From NCBI RefSeq assembly GCF_009768975.1, contig NZ_CP035733.1:3082001-3146000 (forward strand): a stretch of 64,000 bases of DNA, read 5' to 3'. The stretch comes from Sphingorhabdus lacus (GTDB lineage Bacteria; Pseudomonadota; Alphaproteobacteria; Sphingomonadales; Sphingomonadaceae). Positions 50,821 through 60,026 of this stretch are shown here, one piece after another. Position 1 is the first letter of the stretch; every line of letters begins with the position of its first letter. Below the pieces are notes generated by a model. The model was not told where the DNA came from, ran no database searches, and was given only the letters and a program-made list of their open reading frames with translations. The translations under genes were made by a program, and so were the position numbers.

Positions 50821-51270
50821 ATGGAAAGTCTGCATCACGAACTCACCCCGAAACTGCTGGAATCGCTCTATATCGAAGCGATGATTCTGGCGGATGAGGC
50901 GCGTTCCTATTTTGACCGTGACCAGATGACCGTCAATCTTTCGCCTGAAATATCCGTCGCCTTTTCATGCGAATCGTTAAAGGTGACGACCCGCCTGATG
51001 CACAGCATTGCATGGCTGCTTAACCAGAAAGCTTTGCTCGCGGGCGAAATTTCGCACTATGACAGCCTGACCGACGCACGCGATCTGGGCTACTCCCCCG
51101 CCAGCGACTCGTTCCAGGTTGACCGCTTCCCCGAAGAAGCCCGCGCCCTGATCGCCGCAAGCGAAGACCTTTATTTCCGCCTGCAGCGGATGAGCCAGAA
51201 AATGCGCAGCGCCGATATGCCGGTCCCCGAACCGCTGGCGATGATAGAAAGGCTGCGCGCTTCTTTTTGA
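50821..51270 (+). CDS. rcdA: RcdA-like protein (DUF1465)
   Basis: This 149-residue helical protein matches DUF1465, the family of Caulobacter RcdA, an adaptor that helps ClpXP degrade the cell-cycle regulator CtrA. Conserved parts are LLESLYIEAMILADEARSYF, RLMHSIAWLLNQKALLAGEI and FPEEARALIAASEDLYFRLQ with RMSQKMRS. ATG 50821 follows AAGG by 6 bp and is preferred to TTG 50815. Family assignment is from remembered sequence features; the role in this organism is inferred. Confidence 0.82.
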   Translation: MESLHHELTPKLLESLYIEAMILADEARSYFDRDQMTVNLSPEISVAFSCESLKVTTRLMHSIAWLLNQKALLAGEISHYDSLTDARDLGYSPASDSFQVDRFPEEARALIAASEDLYFRLQRMSQKMRSADMPVPEPLAMIERLRASF

Positions 51271-51287
51271 GGTCTTGTTAGGTTCGA

Positions 51288-51313
51288 CCCCCCTCTCCCC
51301 TGAAGGGGAGAGG
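51288..51313. terminator. Bidirectional hairpin (short form of the 165-bp repeat end)
   Basis: CCTCTCCCCTGAAGGGGAGAGG is cut down here to CTCTCCCC TGAA GGGGAGAG, an 8-bp or longer stem between the convergent rcdA-like and ABC exporter genes. It is a solitary copy of the palindrome that ends the ~165-bp repeats and could terminate both transcripts. Confidence 0.5.
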
Positions 51314-51332
51314 CGACAATTGATGGTTTAAT

Positions 51333-53144
51333 TCAAGCGTCGAACTGCAAACTCGCCAGCCGTGCGTAGAGACCACCAGCGGCGCTTAGCTTCGCATGAT
51401 CGCCTTCTTCGACGATGCGGCCCTGGTCCATCACGATGATCCGGTCAGCCGAACGGACGGTGGCCAGACGGTGCGCGATGACGATGGTCGTGCGGTCCTT
51501 CATCAGATGGTCGAGCGCATCCTGCACCAGACGTTCGCTTTCGGCGTCGAGTGCGCTGGTCGCTTCGTCGAGCAGCAGGATCGGGGCCTGCCGCAGGACG
51601 GCGCGGGCGATGGCGATGCGTTGGCGTTGCCCGCCCGACAACCGCGCGCCGCCTTCGCCCAGATAGGTGTCGAGCCCCTGCGGCAATTCGCGCAGGAAGT
51701 TCGCGGCATTGGCCTGTTCGGCGGCGTGCCAGATGGCGTCGTCGTCGGCGAGCCAGTTGCCATAGCGCAGATTGTCGCGCGCGGAGGAGGCGAACAGCAC
51801 GGTGTCCTGAGGCACATAGGCCATGCGCAGGCGGATTTCGGCAGGGTCGGCGCTGGTCAGCGCGACGCCGTCGATGCGGATTGCGCCGCTTTCGGGATCG
51901 TAGAAACGCTGCGCCAATTGGAACAAAGTCGACTTGCCTGCGCCCGACGGGCCGACGACGGCGACGGTTTCGCCGGGGCTGACCTTCAGGCTGAAATTAT
52001 CGAGCGCCGATACTTCGGGCCGGGTGGGATAGCGGAAGTTCACATTCTGGAACTCAAGTTGCCCGCGCGGGGGGACCGGCAGGGCGACAGGTTTGGCAGG
52101 CGGGGCGATATCGGGCTGTGCCGCCAGCAATTCCGCAAGACGGCCCGAGGCGCCTGCACCGCGCACCAGATCGCCATAGACTTCGGTCAATGCCCCGAAC
52201 GCACCGGCAACGAGACCGCCGGTCAGGACGAAGGCCGCGATGGTGCCGCCTGAAATAGTGCCCTCGGCCACGCCCTGTGCACCCTCCCACATCAGCAGGG
52301 TGATCGCGCTGAATATCAGGGCGATGACAATGGCGGTCAGCATGGCGCGCAGGCCGATGCGGCGCTTGGCCGCGGCAAAGGTGCTTTCGACAGCGTCGGA
52401 AAAGCGGATATGCTCGCGCCCTTCCTGCCCGAAAGCCTGCACGATTTTCAGCGCACCCAGGCTTTCCGAGGTGATGGTGCCGATATCCGCGACGCGGTCC
52501 TGCGAGGAACGCGACGCCTTTTCCAGCCGACGCCCGATGAACACGATGGGCAGGATGACGATCGGGATGCCGATAAGCAGGGCCGCCGTCAATTTGGGGG
52601 CGAGGGTGAAAAGATAGATGATGCCGCCGACGCCAATCACCAGATTGCGCGCGGCAACCGAAACGGTGGTGCCGACAATCTGTTCGATAACGGCGGTATC
52701 GGCGGTCATGCGGCTGGCGATTTCGGCGGGGCGGTTTTCTTCAAAAAAGCGCGGCGCGAGACCGAGCAGGTTTTTCTGCACCGCGACGCGGATGTCGGCC
52801 ACCACGCGCTCACCCAGCCAGCTCACAAAATAGAAGCGCAGCGCCGTCGCCACGGCGAGCACCGCGACGATCATCAGCAGATAGCGGAAATAGGGGTCGA
52901 TGTCGCCGCCATTGGCGATGAAGCCCTTGTCGATGATCCGCTGGAAACCCGCAGGGATCGCCAGCGTCGCGCTGGCCGCGACAGCAAGCGCGATACCGGC
53001 ATAGAGTATCTGGCGCGGATAATGGCTGGCGAAATGGGCAACCATCCGGAGCTGCGCCAGTTTGCGGGTGGGCTGCGGCGTTTCCGCGGCTGTATTTTCG
53101 ACAGGTTCGGCGGGTGTCGCCGCCGCGAGGGTCTGTTCAGTCAT
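51333..53144 (-). CDS. ABC exporter, fused permease and ATPase
   Basis: This 603-residue half-transporter has an N-terminal membrane domain of six helices (about residues 45-330, starting FASHYPRQILYAGIALAVAA) and a C-terminal ATPase. The ATPase has Walker A VVGPSGAGKSTLFQLAQRFY, signature GGARLSGGQRQRIAIARAVL and Walker B PILLLDEATSALDAESE. The sequence resembles MsbA/lipid- or drug-type exporters; many sphingomonads have this gene with no assigned substrate. It works as a homodimer. It is single on its strand and divergent from the PHB depolymerase gene. Confidence 0.92.
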   Translation of the reverse strand: MTEQTLAAATPAEPVENTAAETPQPTRKLAQLRMVAHFASHYPRQILYAGIALAVAASATLAIPAGFQRIIDKGFIANGGDIDPYFRYLLMIVAVLAVATALRFYFVSWLGERVVADIRVAVQKNLLGLAPRFFEENRPAEIASRMTADTAVIEQIVGTTVSVAARNLVIGVGGIIYLFTLAPKLTAALLIGIPIVILPIVFIGRRLEKASRSSQDRVADIGTITSESLGALKIVQAFGQEGREHIRFSDAVESTFAAAKRRIGLRAMLTAIVIALIFSAITLLMWEGAQGVAEGTISGGTIAAFVLTGGLVAGAFGALTEVYGDLVRGAGASGRLAELLAAQPDIAPPAKPVALPVPPRGQLEFQNVNFRYPTRPEVSALDNFSLKVSPGETVAVVGPSGAGKSTLFQLAQRFYDPESGAIRIDGVALTSADPAEIRLRMAYVPQDTVLFASSARDNLRYGNWLADDDAIWHAAEQANAANFLRELPQGLDTYLGEGGARLSGGQRQRIAIARAVLRQAPILLLDEATSALDAESERLVQDALDHLMKDRTTIVIAHRLATVRSADRIIVMDQGRIVEEGDHAKLSAAGGLYARLASLQFDA

Positions 53145-53213
53145 GCGTAGCGCCTAGCAGTGCGCAGACACGCAAACAATTGCGCAGAGGGACGAAGTGT
53201 TAAGTTTTTTATG

Positions 53214-53224
53214 GTGCAATGCAC
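53214..53224. promoter_or_regulatory. GTGCAATGCAC palindrome upstream of phaZ
   Basis: This perfect 11-bp inverted repeat lies about 75 bp before the depolymerase start. PHA-responsive PhaR repressors of alphaproteobacteria bind TGCA-containing palindromes, so this is a candidate PhaR site; the match is loose. Confidence 0.35.
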
Positions 53225-53296
53225 AATAAAGGCTTATGTCGGGCCCGATGAGCGGGTGCCGGCAACGGCCCGGCGGATATTTTTAAGGACGTACCC

Positions 53297-54535
53297 ATGC
53301 TTTACACCGGTTATGATATTCAGCGCGGATGGCTTGCTGGCGCAGGTTGGATTGCCCAGAAACAAGCTGATTTCCTGAACAATTTTGCTTCCGGTCCGTT
53401 CAGCTATGGCGGCATGGCCCCGATTGCGGCCTCCGCGCTTGACGTTTTTGCCCATTCGGTAATGCCGCGCGGCAAACCCGCCTTCGGACTCGATTTTGTC
53501 GACATTGGCGGAAAGCATCTGCCGGTCACCGAAGTCAACGAAGCGCGCAAGCCCTTCGGTCAGCTCAAGCATTTTACCTATGAAGGCAGCAGCGAAAAGC
53601 CAAGGCTTCTGATCTGTGCGCCCATGTCGGGGCATTTCGCCACGCTGCTGCGCGGCACAGTGGAGCGGATGCTGCCTGTTTATGACGTTTATATCACCGA
53701 CTGGAAAGATGCGCGCGATGTGCCGTTGACCGGCGGCGGTTTCGATCTGGAAAGCTATATCGACTATCTGATCGAGTGGCTCGAATTCATCGGTCCCGAT
53801 GCAGGGGGTCGCGGCGCGCATATGCTGGCCGTGTGCCAGCCGTCGGTTCCGGCCTATGCCGCAGCCGCGATCATGAGCGCAAATGAACACCCCTTGCGTC
53901 CGCGCACGCTGACCATGATGGGCGGCCCGATCGACACCCGCGAGGCCCCCACCGCCGTCAACGACCATGCGACCCGCCGTCCGCACGACTGGTTCGTGCA
54001 AAATGTCATCGCGACCGTGCCGCCCTATTATAAAGGCTCGGGCCGCCGCGTGTATCCCGGGTTCCTGCAGCTTTCCGGCTTCATGTCGATGAACCTTGGC
54101 AACCATATGATCAGCCACTGGTCCATGTTCTCCGACCTCGTCAAAGGGGATGGGGAAAGCGCAGACCGGCACAAGGAATTTTACGACGAATATCGCGCGG
54201 TGTGCGACATGACCGCCGAATTCTACCTGCAGACGGTCGACACCGTGTTCCAGCGCCACCTGCTGCCCAAGGGCGAGTTCAACTATCGCGGCAAGCTGGT
54301 CGACCCCGGCGCGATTAAGGACATTGCGATCCTAGCGATTGAAGGCGAGCGGGACGATATCAGCGGCCTTGGCCAGACCAAAGCCGCGCTGACCATCGCA
54401 ACCGGCCTGCCCGACAGCCACAAGAAATACCATATGGCGCCCGAAGTCGGCCATTATGGCATTTTCAACGGCAGCAAATGGCGCGAACGCATTGCGCCGG
54501 TGCTCGAAGAATGGATCGCCGCGCATAATGGTTGA
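53297..54535 (+). CDS. phaZ: Intracellular polyhydroxyalkanoate depolymerase
   Basis: This 412-residue cytoplasmic enzyme degrades stored poly(3-hydroxybutyrate). It begins MLYTGYDIQRGWLAGAGWIA, a family-typical start. It has the nucleophile motif MLAVCQPSVPAYAAAA, where cysteine replaces the usual serine, as in PhaZ1-type depolymerases. PMMGG-like LTMMGGPIDTRE follows; the late acid and histidine are in AIEGERDDISG and APEVGHYGIFNG. The strong AAGGACG site before ATG 53297 decides the start. It stands alone with a candidate PhaR box upstream. Confidence 0.93.
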   Translation: MLYTGYDIQRGWLAGAGWIAQKQADFLNNFASGPFSYGGMAPIAASALDVFAHSVMPRGKPAFGLDFVDIGGKHLPVTEVNEARKPFGQLKHFTYEGSSEKPRLLICAPMSGHFATLLRGTVERMLPVYDVYITDWKDARDVPLTGGGFDLESYIDYLIEWLEFIGPDAGGRGAHMLAVCQPSVPAYAAAAIMSANEHPLRPRTLTMMGGPIDTREAPTAVNDHATRRPHDWFVQNVIATVPPYYKGSGRRVYPGFLQLSGFMSMNLGNHMISHWSMFSDLVKGDGESADRHKEFYDEYRAVCDMTAEFYLQTVDTVFQRHLLPKGEFNYRGKLVDPGAIKDIAILAIEGERDDISGLGQTKAALTIATGLPDSHKKYHMAPEVGHYGIFNGSKWRERIAPVLEEWIAAHNG

Positions 54536-54565
54536 GGGTTTTGTGGGGGCAATCCCCGCACATCA

Positions 54566-54620
54566 CAAAGCCTTATGAGCGCAGCGAATTAAGCGGAGTT
54601 GGTGAGGGGCTGTACCCTCT
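54566..54620. repeat. Fragment of the ~165-bp repeat
   Basis: AAGCCTTATGAGCGCAGCGA and GGAGTTGGTGAGGGGCTGTA align with the middle of the 165-bp repeat (AAGCCTTGGCCGATAGGCCT, GCAGTTGGTGAGGGGCTTCG). Both palindromic ends are missing. Confidence 0.45.
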
Positions 54621-54636
54621 CGATCGGGACGAATCC

Positions 54637-55623
54637 TTAACCCGCCGCCCCGTTCATCCGCTTCAGCGTCGCAAGCGCGGCGGCCAGTGCGGAATCCATA
54701 TTGTCATCCTGAACCGCCGCCACATCATGCACGACCTCGAGGGTCGGGCGGCCATCGCGGGTGGGTTCGATGCTGACATCGGCGTCGGCGACGACTTCGA
54801 TATGGGCGTCTTCGTCAACGACAGGAGCAGGCTGCCGCACGGCGAGGACGGCGGCGACGCTTTCCAGTTCGGCGAGCTGTTTCTGGCGTTCGGCAACGGC
54901 GGCTTCCAACTGGGCGACCATTTCGGCGAGCGTCGGCTGCACATCTTCGGCCGCGACGGGTGCCACGACCGGCATTTCTTCGGCCACAGGTGCAACCGGT
55001 TCAGGTGCCATTTCGGCAACAGCCACGTCTGCAACAGGCTCTTGTGCTCCAACATCTTCAACCGCTGGCTCGACGGTCACTTCGGTTGCGACGTCCGCGA
55101 GTTCCAGAACCGGCAAATCCTGCGTTGCCAACAATGGACGGCGTGGCGGTGCGTCGGGATGGGTATCGCCGTTGCGCAGCTTGGGCAAATCGGCAAGCTC
55201 GGTAATGGCGTCTTCGTCATGCTGCCACGGCATTTTCGGCAAGGCCAGCGCGGGCATACGAAGGCGGGCCAAACGGTCGGCAAAGGTCGGCTTTTGGTCT
55301 TCGTCGTCCACCATCCAGTCGGGAACCGAAGGCTCTGCTGCATGAACAGGTGCGGGGCGCTGGGCTGGTGCACCATCAAAGCGGAGCAATAAATAAGTCA
55401 ATGTCGACAGGGTGAATGCCCCTGCGCCAAAGGCGATCAAGGCGCGCGCTGTATCGCCCAAGGGGGCGCGGGCGGCGGGAATGAGTTCGGAAAGTCCGGT
55501 CGCGCCGGTTACCGATTCGAGCATGGCGACCGGGACAAACATCGTTGAAACGGCGGCCAGAGTTGCACCGGCCATGGCCATGGCGACGGCTTTAACTTGG
55601 CTGTTTGGCACGCTTTTCGGCAT
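54637..55623 (-). CDS. Membrane protein with Ala/Val/Pro-rich coiled-coil tail
   Basis: This 328-residue protein has two N-terminal membrane helices (VAMAMAGATLAAVSTMFVPV and TARALIAFGAGAFTLSTLTY). A cytoplasmic tail follows, with a low-complexity acidic Val/Ala/Pro/Glu region (about residues 170-235) and a short coiled coil (LAEMVAQLEAAVAERQKQLA). The C-terminus is a conserved-looking helix (NMDSALAAALATLKRMNG). I recognise no family beyond similar uncharacterised sphingomonad proteins. It lies 30 bp downstream of the glycosyltransferase gene on the same strand and may be co-transcribed with it. Confidence 0.75.
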   Translation of the reverse strand: MPKSVPNSQVKAVAMAMAGATLAAVSTMFVPVAMLESVTGATGLSELIPAARAPLGDTARALIAFGAGAFTLSTLTYLLLRFDGAPAQRPAPVHAAEPSVPDWMVDDEDQKPTFADRLARLRMPALALPKMPWQHDEDAITELADLPKLRNGDTHPDAPPRRPLLATQDLPVLELADVATEVTVEPAVEDVGAQEPVADVAVAEMAPEPVAPVAEEMPVVAPVAAEDVQPTLAEMVAQLEAAVAERQKQLAELESVAAVLAVRQPAPVVDEDAHIEVVADADVSIEPTRDGRPTLEVVHDVAAVQDDNMDSALAAALATLKRMNGAAG

Positions 55624-55653
55624 TATGTACTTCCTGTTGGTCCACCCTTGCGC

Positions 55654-56877
55654 TCACGCCGCTCGGGCAATTGCCTTATCCCCTATCAGCAAATGGTAAA
55701 CAGGATCGTAACGATAAATATTCTTCTGCCAACTGCGTTCATTCTGAACATAATGCCGCGCCCGGTCGCGCATCGCGTCCCAGCCGGTGCGGTTGGCAAA
55801 CAGACGGTCCAGCGCGGCGGCCATGTCGGCGGGATCGTCCGCCGCGAACAAAGTGCCGGTGTCGCCATCGCGGATCAGCTCGCGATGCCCGCCGACGTCC
55901 GACGCCGCAACAAGCCGTCCCTGCGCCATCGCCTCCAGAGGTTTGAGCGGGGTGACCAGATCGGTCAGGCGCATCTTCTTGCGCGGATAGGCCAGCAGGT
56001 CGACAAGGCTGTAATAACGCTCGACCTCTTCATGCGAGACGCGGCCGACAAAATGGATCCGGTCGGCACAGGGCGATGCCAGTGATTGCGCGCGCAATGC
56101 CTGCTCCATCGGTCCGCCGCCCACCATGAGCAGATGCGCGTCATGCGCCATCAACGGCATGGTGGCGATCAGGTCGTCCAGCCCTTCATAATCGTAGAAG
56201 CTGCCAATATAGCCGATCACATCCTTGCCCGTCAGGCCAAGCTGCGCGGCGAGCGCGCTGTCCGCAGGCGGCGGTGATCCGAACAGTTCAAGGTCGACGC
56301 CATTGGGCGAGATGGTGATTTTCGACGGCGGCACACCGCGTCCGACCAGATCGTTCTTCAACCCTTCGCAGATGACCGCGACCGCATCGGCGTGGTTCAC
56401 CACATAATTTTCGAGCGCACGCGTCAGGCGGTATTTGGCCGAACCTTCGCTGCCCGTGCCATTGCCGACCGCCGCATCTTCCCAAAAGGCGCGGATTTCA
56501 TAGACCAGCGGCAAGCCCAACCGCTGCGCCGCGCGAAAGGCGGCCAAGCCGTTCAGGGCAGGCGAATGGGCGTGGAGCAGATCGAACGGCCAGCGCGCGT
56601 GCAGGGCGACGATCGCATCGGCCAAGGCAGCAATCTCACGCCATTCGCGCAACGGCGAAGGCCCGGACACTTCGCCCAGGGTGCGGTGGAAAGTCAGGCC
56701 CTCGACCGTCTCCTGAACGGCATCGGGAACCTGCCCGTGCTGATATTGACGGACACCCGTGATTCCGGCGACTTCCCACCCGGCGGCGGCCTGCGCCTTC
56801 ATGATGGCGCGGGTGCGGAACGTGTACCCGCTGTGCAGCGGCAGGCTGTGATCAAGAATATGAAGTATGCGCGACAT
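55654..56877 (-). CDS. Exosortase-A-associated glycosyltransferase family 4
   Basis: This 407-residue GT-B glycosyltransferase has the N-domain start MSRILHILDHSLPLHSGYTF, the phrase FDLLHAHSPALNGLAAFRAA and the acceptor-side YEIRAFWEDAAVGNGTGSEG. That last phrase is characteristic of the exosortase A (PEP-CTERM/EpsH) system-associated family I know as TIGR04063. The donor-binding C-domain has SPNGVDLELFG, IGYIGSFYDYEGLDDLIATM and PLKPLEAMAQGRLVAASDVGG. It should transfer a sugar in exopolysaccharide synthesis. It is divergent from the exosortase-associated ligase locus. Confidence 0.9.
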   Translation of the reverse strand: MSRILHILDHSLPLHSGYTFRTRAIMKAQAAAGWEVAGITGVRQYQHGQVPDAVQETVEGLTFHRTLGEVSGPSPLREWREIAALADAIVALHARWPFDLLHAHSPALNGLAAFRAAQRLGLPLVYEIRAFWEDAAVGNGTGSEGSAKYRLTRALENYVVNHADAVAVICEGLKNDLVGRGVPPSKITISPNGVDLELFGSPPPADSALAAQLGLTGKDVIGYIGSFYDYEGLDDLIATMPLMAHDAHLLMVGGGPMEQALRAQSLASPCADRIHFVGRVSHEEVERYYSLVDLLAYPRKKMRLTDLVTPLKPLEAMAQGRLVAASDVGGHRELIRDGDTGTLFAADDPADMAAALDRLFANRTGWDAMRDRARHYVQNERSWQKNIYRYDPVYHLLIGDKAIARAA

Positions 56878-56978
56878 GGGCCAAATCCCTGCCAGAAAAG
56901 GATTAACGTCACGTCAACCCGGCGCGGATATAGGCAAGCTATGACAGGCGCATATCGGCCAAAAGGGGCGCATCCCCG

Positions 56979-57149
56979 GTGATCGACAATTTTTCGATAT
57001 TGCTGAGTCACGCCCTGCTCGCTTTTGCGCTGTGGCATCTCATGAACCGGCCCGACCTCGACGTCGAGGACCCGCCGGCACCTGACGAAACGCCAACAGG
57101 ATTTGCAAAGCCCCGGCGCCCCGCGCCCAAGGGAACGCCCGATGCGTGA
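56979..57149 (+). CDS. Small protein between exosortase-associated genes (56 aa)
   Basis: This short frame starts at GTG 56979 and reads MIDNFSILLSHALLAFALWH, LMNRPDLDVEDPPAPDETPT then GFAKPRRPAPKGTPDA. It has one hydrophobic helix and a proline-rich cytoplasmic tail. It overlaps the ligase start by 8 bp (57142), which points to coupled translation and argues that it is real. Function unknown; the context suggests a role with the membrane ligase. Confidence 0.65.
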   Translation: MIDNFSILLSHALLAFALWHLMNRPDLDVEDPPAPDETPTGFAKPRRPAPKGTPDA

Positions 57150-58506
57150 CCTGATCTTCGTCGGCTATATCGCGCTCATCATGTTGATGGCGTTCAAGCG
57201 GCCGTTCCTGTTCACGCTGGTCTACGCCTATGTCGACATCGTGTCGCCGCAACGGCTCAGCTATTTCCTGCTGAACTCGATACCGCTGTCGCTGATCCTC
57301 TTTGCGCTCGCCTTTGCAGGCTTTGCGCTGGGCGATGATAAAAAGGATGTGCGCGTATCTCCGCGCTGGTTCCTGCTGATCCTGCTGCTCGGCTATTGCG
57401 GCTATACAACGTCCGTCGCGGTGGAGCCTGTGGCCGCGCTCGACAAATGGAACTGGGTCTGGAAAGCGCTGGTCTTTGCCGCCTTCCTGCCCCTTACATT
57501 GCGCACAAAGCTGCGGATGGAGGCGACCATATTGACGATGGTGCTCTGCGCCTCCGCCCTCATCGTGACCGGCGGTATCAAGACCGCAGCGGGCGGCGGG
57601 GGCTATGGCTCGCTCGTCATCCTGATCGACGACAATAGCGGCCTGTTCGAAGGCAGCATCGTGTCCTGCGTTGCGATCACCATCATCCCGCTCATCCTCT
57701 GGCTTGCCAAGCACGGGACGATATTCAAACCCGACTGGAAGGTGCGCGCCTATGCCGCTTGTCTGATCTTCGCCTGCCTGCTGATCCCTGTCGGCACGCA
57801 GGCGCGCACCGGCATTGTGTGCATTGCCGTGCTCGGCATTTTGCTGCTGCGCTACGTCCGGCACCGGATGCTGTATCTGGGCGCAGTCGCGCTCGTAGGG
57901 CTGGCGGCGGTGCCGTTCCTGCCGTCGAGTTTCACGACGCGGGCCGACACCATCAAGAATTACAAAGCCGACGAATCCGCCTCGACCCGCCTCGCCGTCT
58001 GGGCGTGGACATGGGAATATGTGAAGGAACACCCGCTGGGCGGTGGCTTTGACGTCTATCGGCAGAACCGCATCCGCTACGATATGGAGCAGAAAAGCAA
58101 CCCTGCCCAACCGGCGGACTATGATGCGCCCGCCGTGCGCGAGATCGTCGACGAAGGCCGCGCCTTCCATTCCAGCTATTTCGAGATGCTGGGCGAGCAG
58201 GGCTTCCCGGGCCTGCTGATGTGGCTCATCATCCACCTTGGCGGCGTCTGGCGGATGGAAGTCATCAGCCGCCTCTACCGCAAACGCAACCGCCCCGACG
58301 AAGCCTGGGTCGCCCCGCTCGCCACCGCCTTGCAGAACAGCCAGATCGTCTATCTGGTCGGCTCGCTCTTTGTGGGGATCGCGTTCCAGACCTTTTTCTA
58401 CATGCTGATCGCGTTGCAGATCAGTTTCGACACCTACCTCGCCCGCCGCCGCAAGGAGGCGGCGTGGAAGCCCATAACCAGCCGGAGGAAACTGGCCGAG
58501 GCCTAA
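57142..58506 (+). CDS. Exosortase-A-associated O-antigen ligase-like protein
   Basis: This protein of 454 residues has about ten membrane helices. It starts MRDLIFVGYIALIMLMAFKR, with PFLFTLVYAYVDIVSPQRLS, as in the family known as TIGR03097 (putative O-glycosylation ligase, exosortase A-associated). The large periplasmic loop typical of Wzy/WaaL folds carries TWEYVKEHPLGGGFDVYRQN and the conserved histidine region GRAFHSSYFEMLGEQGFPGL. It probably links or polymerises sugar units for exopolysaccharide or PEP-CTERM protein glycosylation. The exosortase gene itself is not in the window. Confidence 0.88.
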   Translation: MRDLIFVGYIALIMLMAFKRPFLFTLVYAYVDIVSPQRLSYFLLNSIPLSLILFALAFAGFALGDDKKDVRVSPRWFLLILLLGYCGYTTSVAVEPVAALDKWNWVWKALVFAAFLPLTLRTKLRMEATILTMVLCASALIVTGGIKTAAGGGGYGSLVILIDDNSGLFEGSIVSCVAITIIPLILWLAKHGTIFKPDWKVRAYAACLIFACLLIPVGTQARTGIVCIAVLGILLLRYVRHRMLYLGAVALVGLAAVPFLPSSFTTRADTIKNYKADESASTRLAVWAWTWEYVKEHPLGGGFDVYRQNRIRYDMEQKSNPAQPADYDAPAVREIVDEGRAFHSSYFEMLGEQGFPGLLMWLIIHLGGVWRMEVISRLYRKRNRPDEAWVAPLATALQNSQIVYLVGSLFVGIAFQTFFYMLIALQISFDTYLARRRKEAAWKPITSRRKLAEA

Positions 58507-58583
58507 AGGCGAAGGAAGCGCCACGGGAACAAAGCCCGACGAGGCGCATTGTGTGCGGCGACGAACCACCTTAAAGCCGAAGC

Positions 58584-59759
58584 ATGACCAAACCGACGCC
58601 GACACCTTCCCCCCGCCTCGACACAGAAGCCATCCTCCCCCGCCTCGAATCCTATTGGACCACGCTGGTCACCTGGGTGGAGGGCAATGCCGTTGAGCTG
58701 GGAATTGCGGTCGCCGCTGCGGTGGTCGTGTTCCTGTTGCTGAGCTGGCTCAAACGCATCGCGGCGAAGGTCGCGCGGGAGAGCGAGCAACGTGCGGAGC
58801 TCAAATCCATCATCGCACGCACGCTTGCGCGGACCAGCAAATTCTTCCGCGTGATGGTCGCGGTCGAGGTCGTCAACCGCTACGCCAACGCGCCCGATAT
58901 GCTGACGCGTACCGTGGACGTGCTGTTCACCATCGCGGTCACCATCCAGATCGCGGTGTGGCTGCGCGAGATCATTCTCGGCCTCATCGAACGGCGCGTC
59001 AGCGACGGCCAGCATGAGCGCGATACGCTGGCCAGCGCCATGGTGCTGATCCGCCTGTCGGTCAGCTTCGCGCTGTTTGCCATCGCCGCCATCGTCATCC
59101 TCGACAATCTGGGCGTGAACGTCACGGGCCTGATTGCAGGTCTTGGCGTCGGCGGTATCGCCATCGGCCTTGCCGCACAGGGCATTTTTTCCGACCTGTT
59201 TGCAGCCATCTCGATCATCTTCGACAAGCCTTTCCGCCGGGGCGACACGGTCACCTATGACACGACCACCGCGCGGGTCGAAAAGATCGGCATGAAAAGC
59301 ACCCGCCTGCGCGCGTTGACGGGCGAAGAGAAGATCATTGCCAACAGCAAGCTGCTGGAAAAGGAAATCACCAACAACACGCTGACCGTTTATCGCCGCG
59401 TCGTATTTCCGCTGAGCCTCGTATACCAGACCCCGCCCGCTGTGGCCGCAGGGGTGCCGGATTTGCTCAAGGAAATCGTCGAGGCCCATGGCTCGGAATT
59501 CATCCGCGCAGGCTTTTCGACCTTCGGCCCCAGCTCGCTCGATTTCCAGCTGGTGTTCGATGTGAACAGCGATGATGTCGAGGAAATGTTCAAGGCACGG
59601 CACGCCATCGGCATTGCCATAGTCGAACGCTTCGCGCGCGACGGCATCGAATTTGCCTACCCCACCCAGACGACTTTCACGGCTGCCCCGGACGGCACGC
59701 TGGTTATGCCTTATGCTCCGGCGGCGGCTGCTGCGCCCAAGGCGCGGGCGAAGGGTTGA
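58584..59759 (+). CDS. Mechanosensitive ion channel (MscS family)
   Basis: This 391-residue protein has four or five membrane helices; the pore helix is GVNVTGLIAGLGVGGIAIGL (about residues 170-190), continuing into the MscS core AAQGIFSDLFAAISIIFDKP and FRRGDTVTYDTTTARVEKIG, then LRALTGEEKIIANSKLLEKE (beta domain). An extra N-terminal helix pair makes it longer than E. coli MscS. It opens on membrane tension during osmotic downshock. It follows the ligase gene by 77 bp. Confidence 0.92.
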   Translation: MTKPTPTPSPRLDTEAILPRLESYWTTLVTWVEGNAVELGIAVAAAVVVFLLLSWLKRIAAKVARESEQRAELKSIIARTLARTSKFFRVMVAVEVVNRYANAPDMLTRTVDVLFTIAVTIQIAVWLREIILGLIERRVSDGQHERDTLASAMVLIRLSVSFALFAIAAIVILDNLGVNVTGLIAGLGVGGIAIGLAAQGIFSDLFAAISIIFDKPFRRGDTVTYDTTTARVEKIGMKSTRLRALTGEEKIIANSKLLEKEITNNTLTVYRRVVFPLSLVYQTPPAVAAGVPDLLKEIVEAHGSEFIRAGFSTFGPSSLDFQLVFDVNSDDVEEMFKARHAIGIAIVERFARDGIEFAYPTQTTFTAAPDGTLVMPYAPAAAAAPKARAKG

Positions 59760-59770
59760 CGTCTGGATAA

Positions 59771-59824
59771 GGGGACAGTCCCCATCCACCGCACCGTCAC
59801 CCTGAAACAAGTTCAGGGTGACGG
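59771..59824. repeat. GGGGACAGTCCCC palindrome followed by a REP unit
   Basis: GGGGACAGTCCCC (59771-59783) and a full REP (CCGTCACCCTGAA...TTCAGGGTGACGG, 59794-59824) lie side by side after the MscS gene, with a partial REP tail (CAGGGTGACGGG) near 59833. The remaining gap to 60026 shows no gene. Confidence 0.7.
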
Positions 59825-60026
59825 GGGTAGGCCAGGGTGACGGGTTTGGAGAATCACGGAGATACCGGAAATCCACACGCGATAACCAATCCTGCGCGCG
59901 TTCATATTCACAGGCTTCCCCCTCCGCCGCCACAGCCAAGCATGCCGTAACGGCAAAAGCGCAGGGGTTGTAATACGCCGCCAATCGGGCCACGATAGGG
60001 CAAAATTGACCTTAGGAGGAATGCCC

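Noticed and set aside
57040-58605. 521-codon minus-strand frame opposite the O-antigen ligase-like gene
   Set aside because: Antisense shadow of a membrane protein gene; charged low-complexity translation without motifs.
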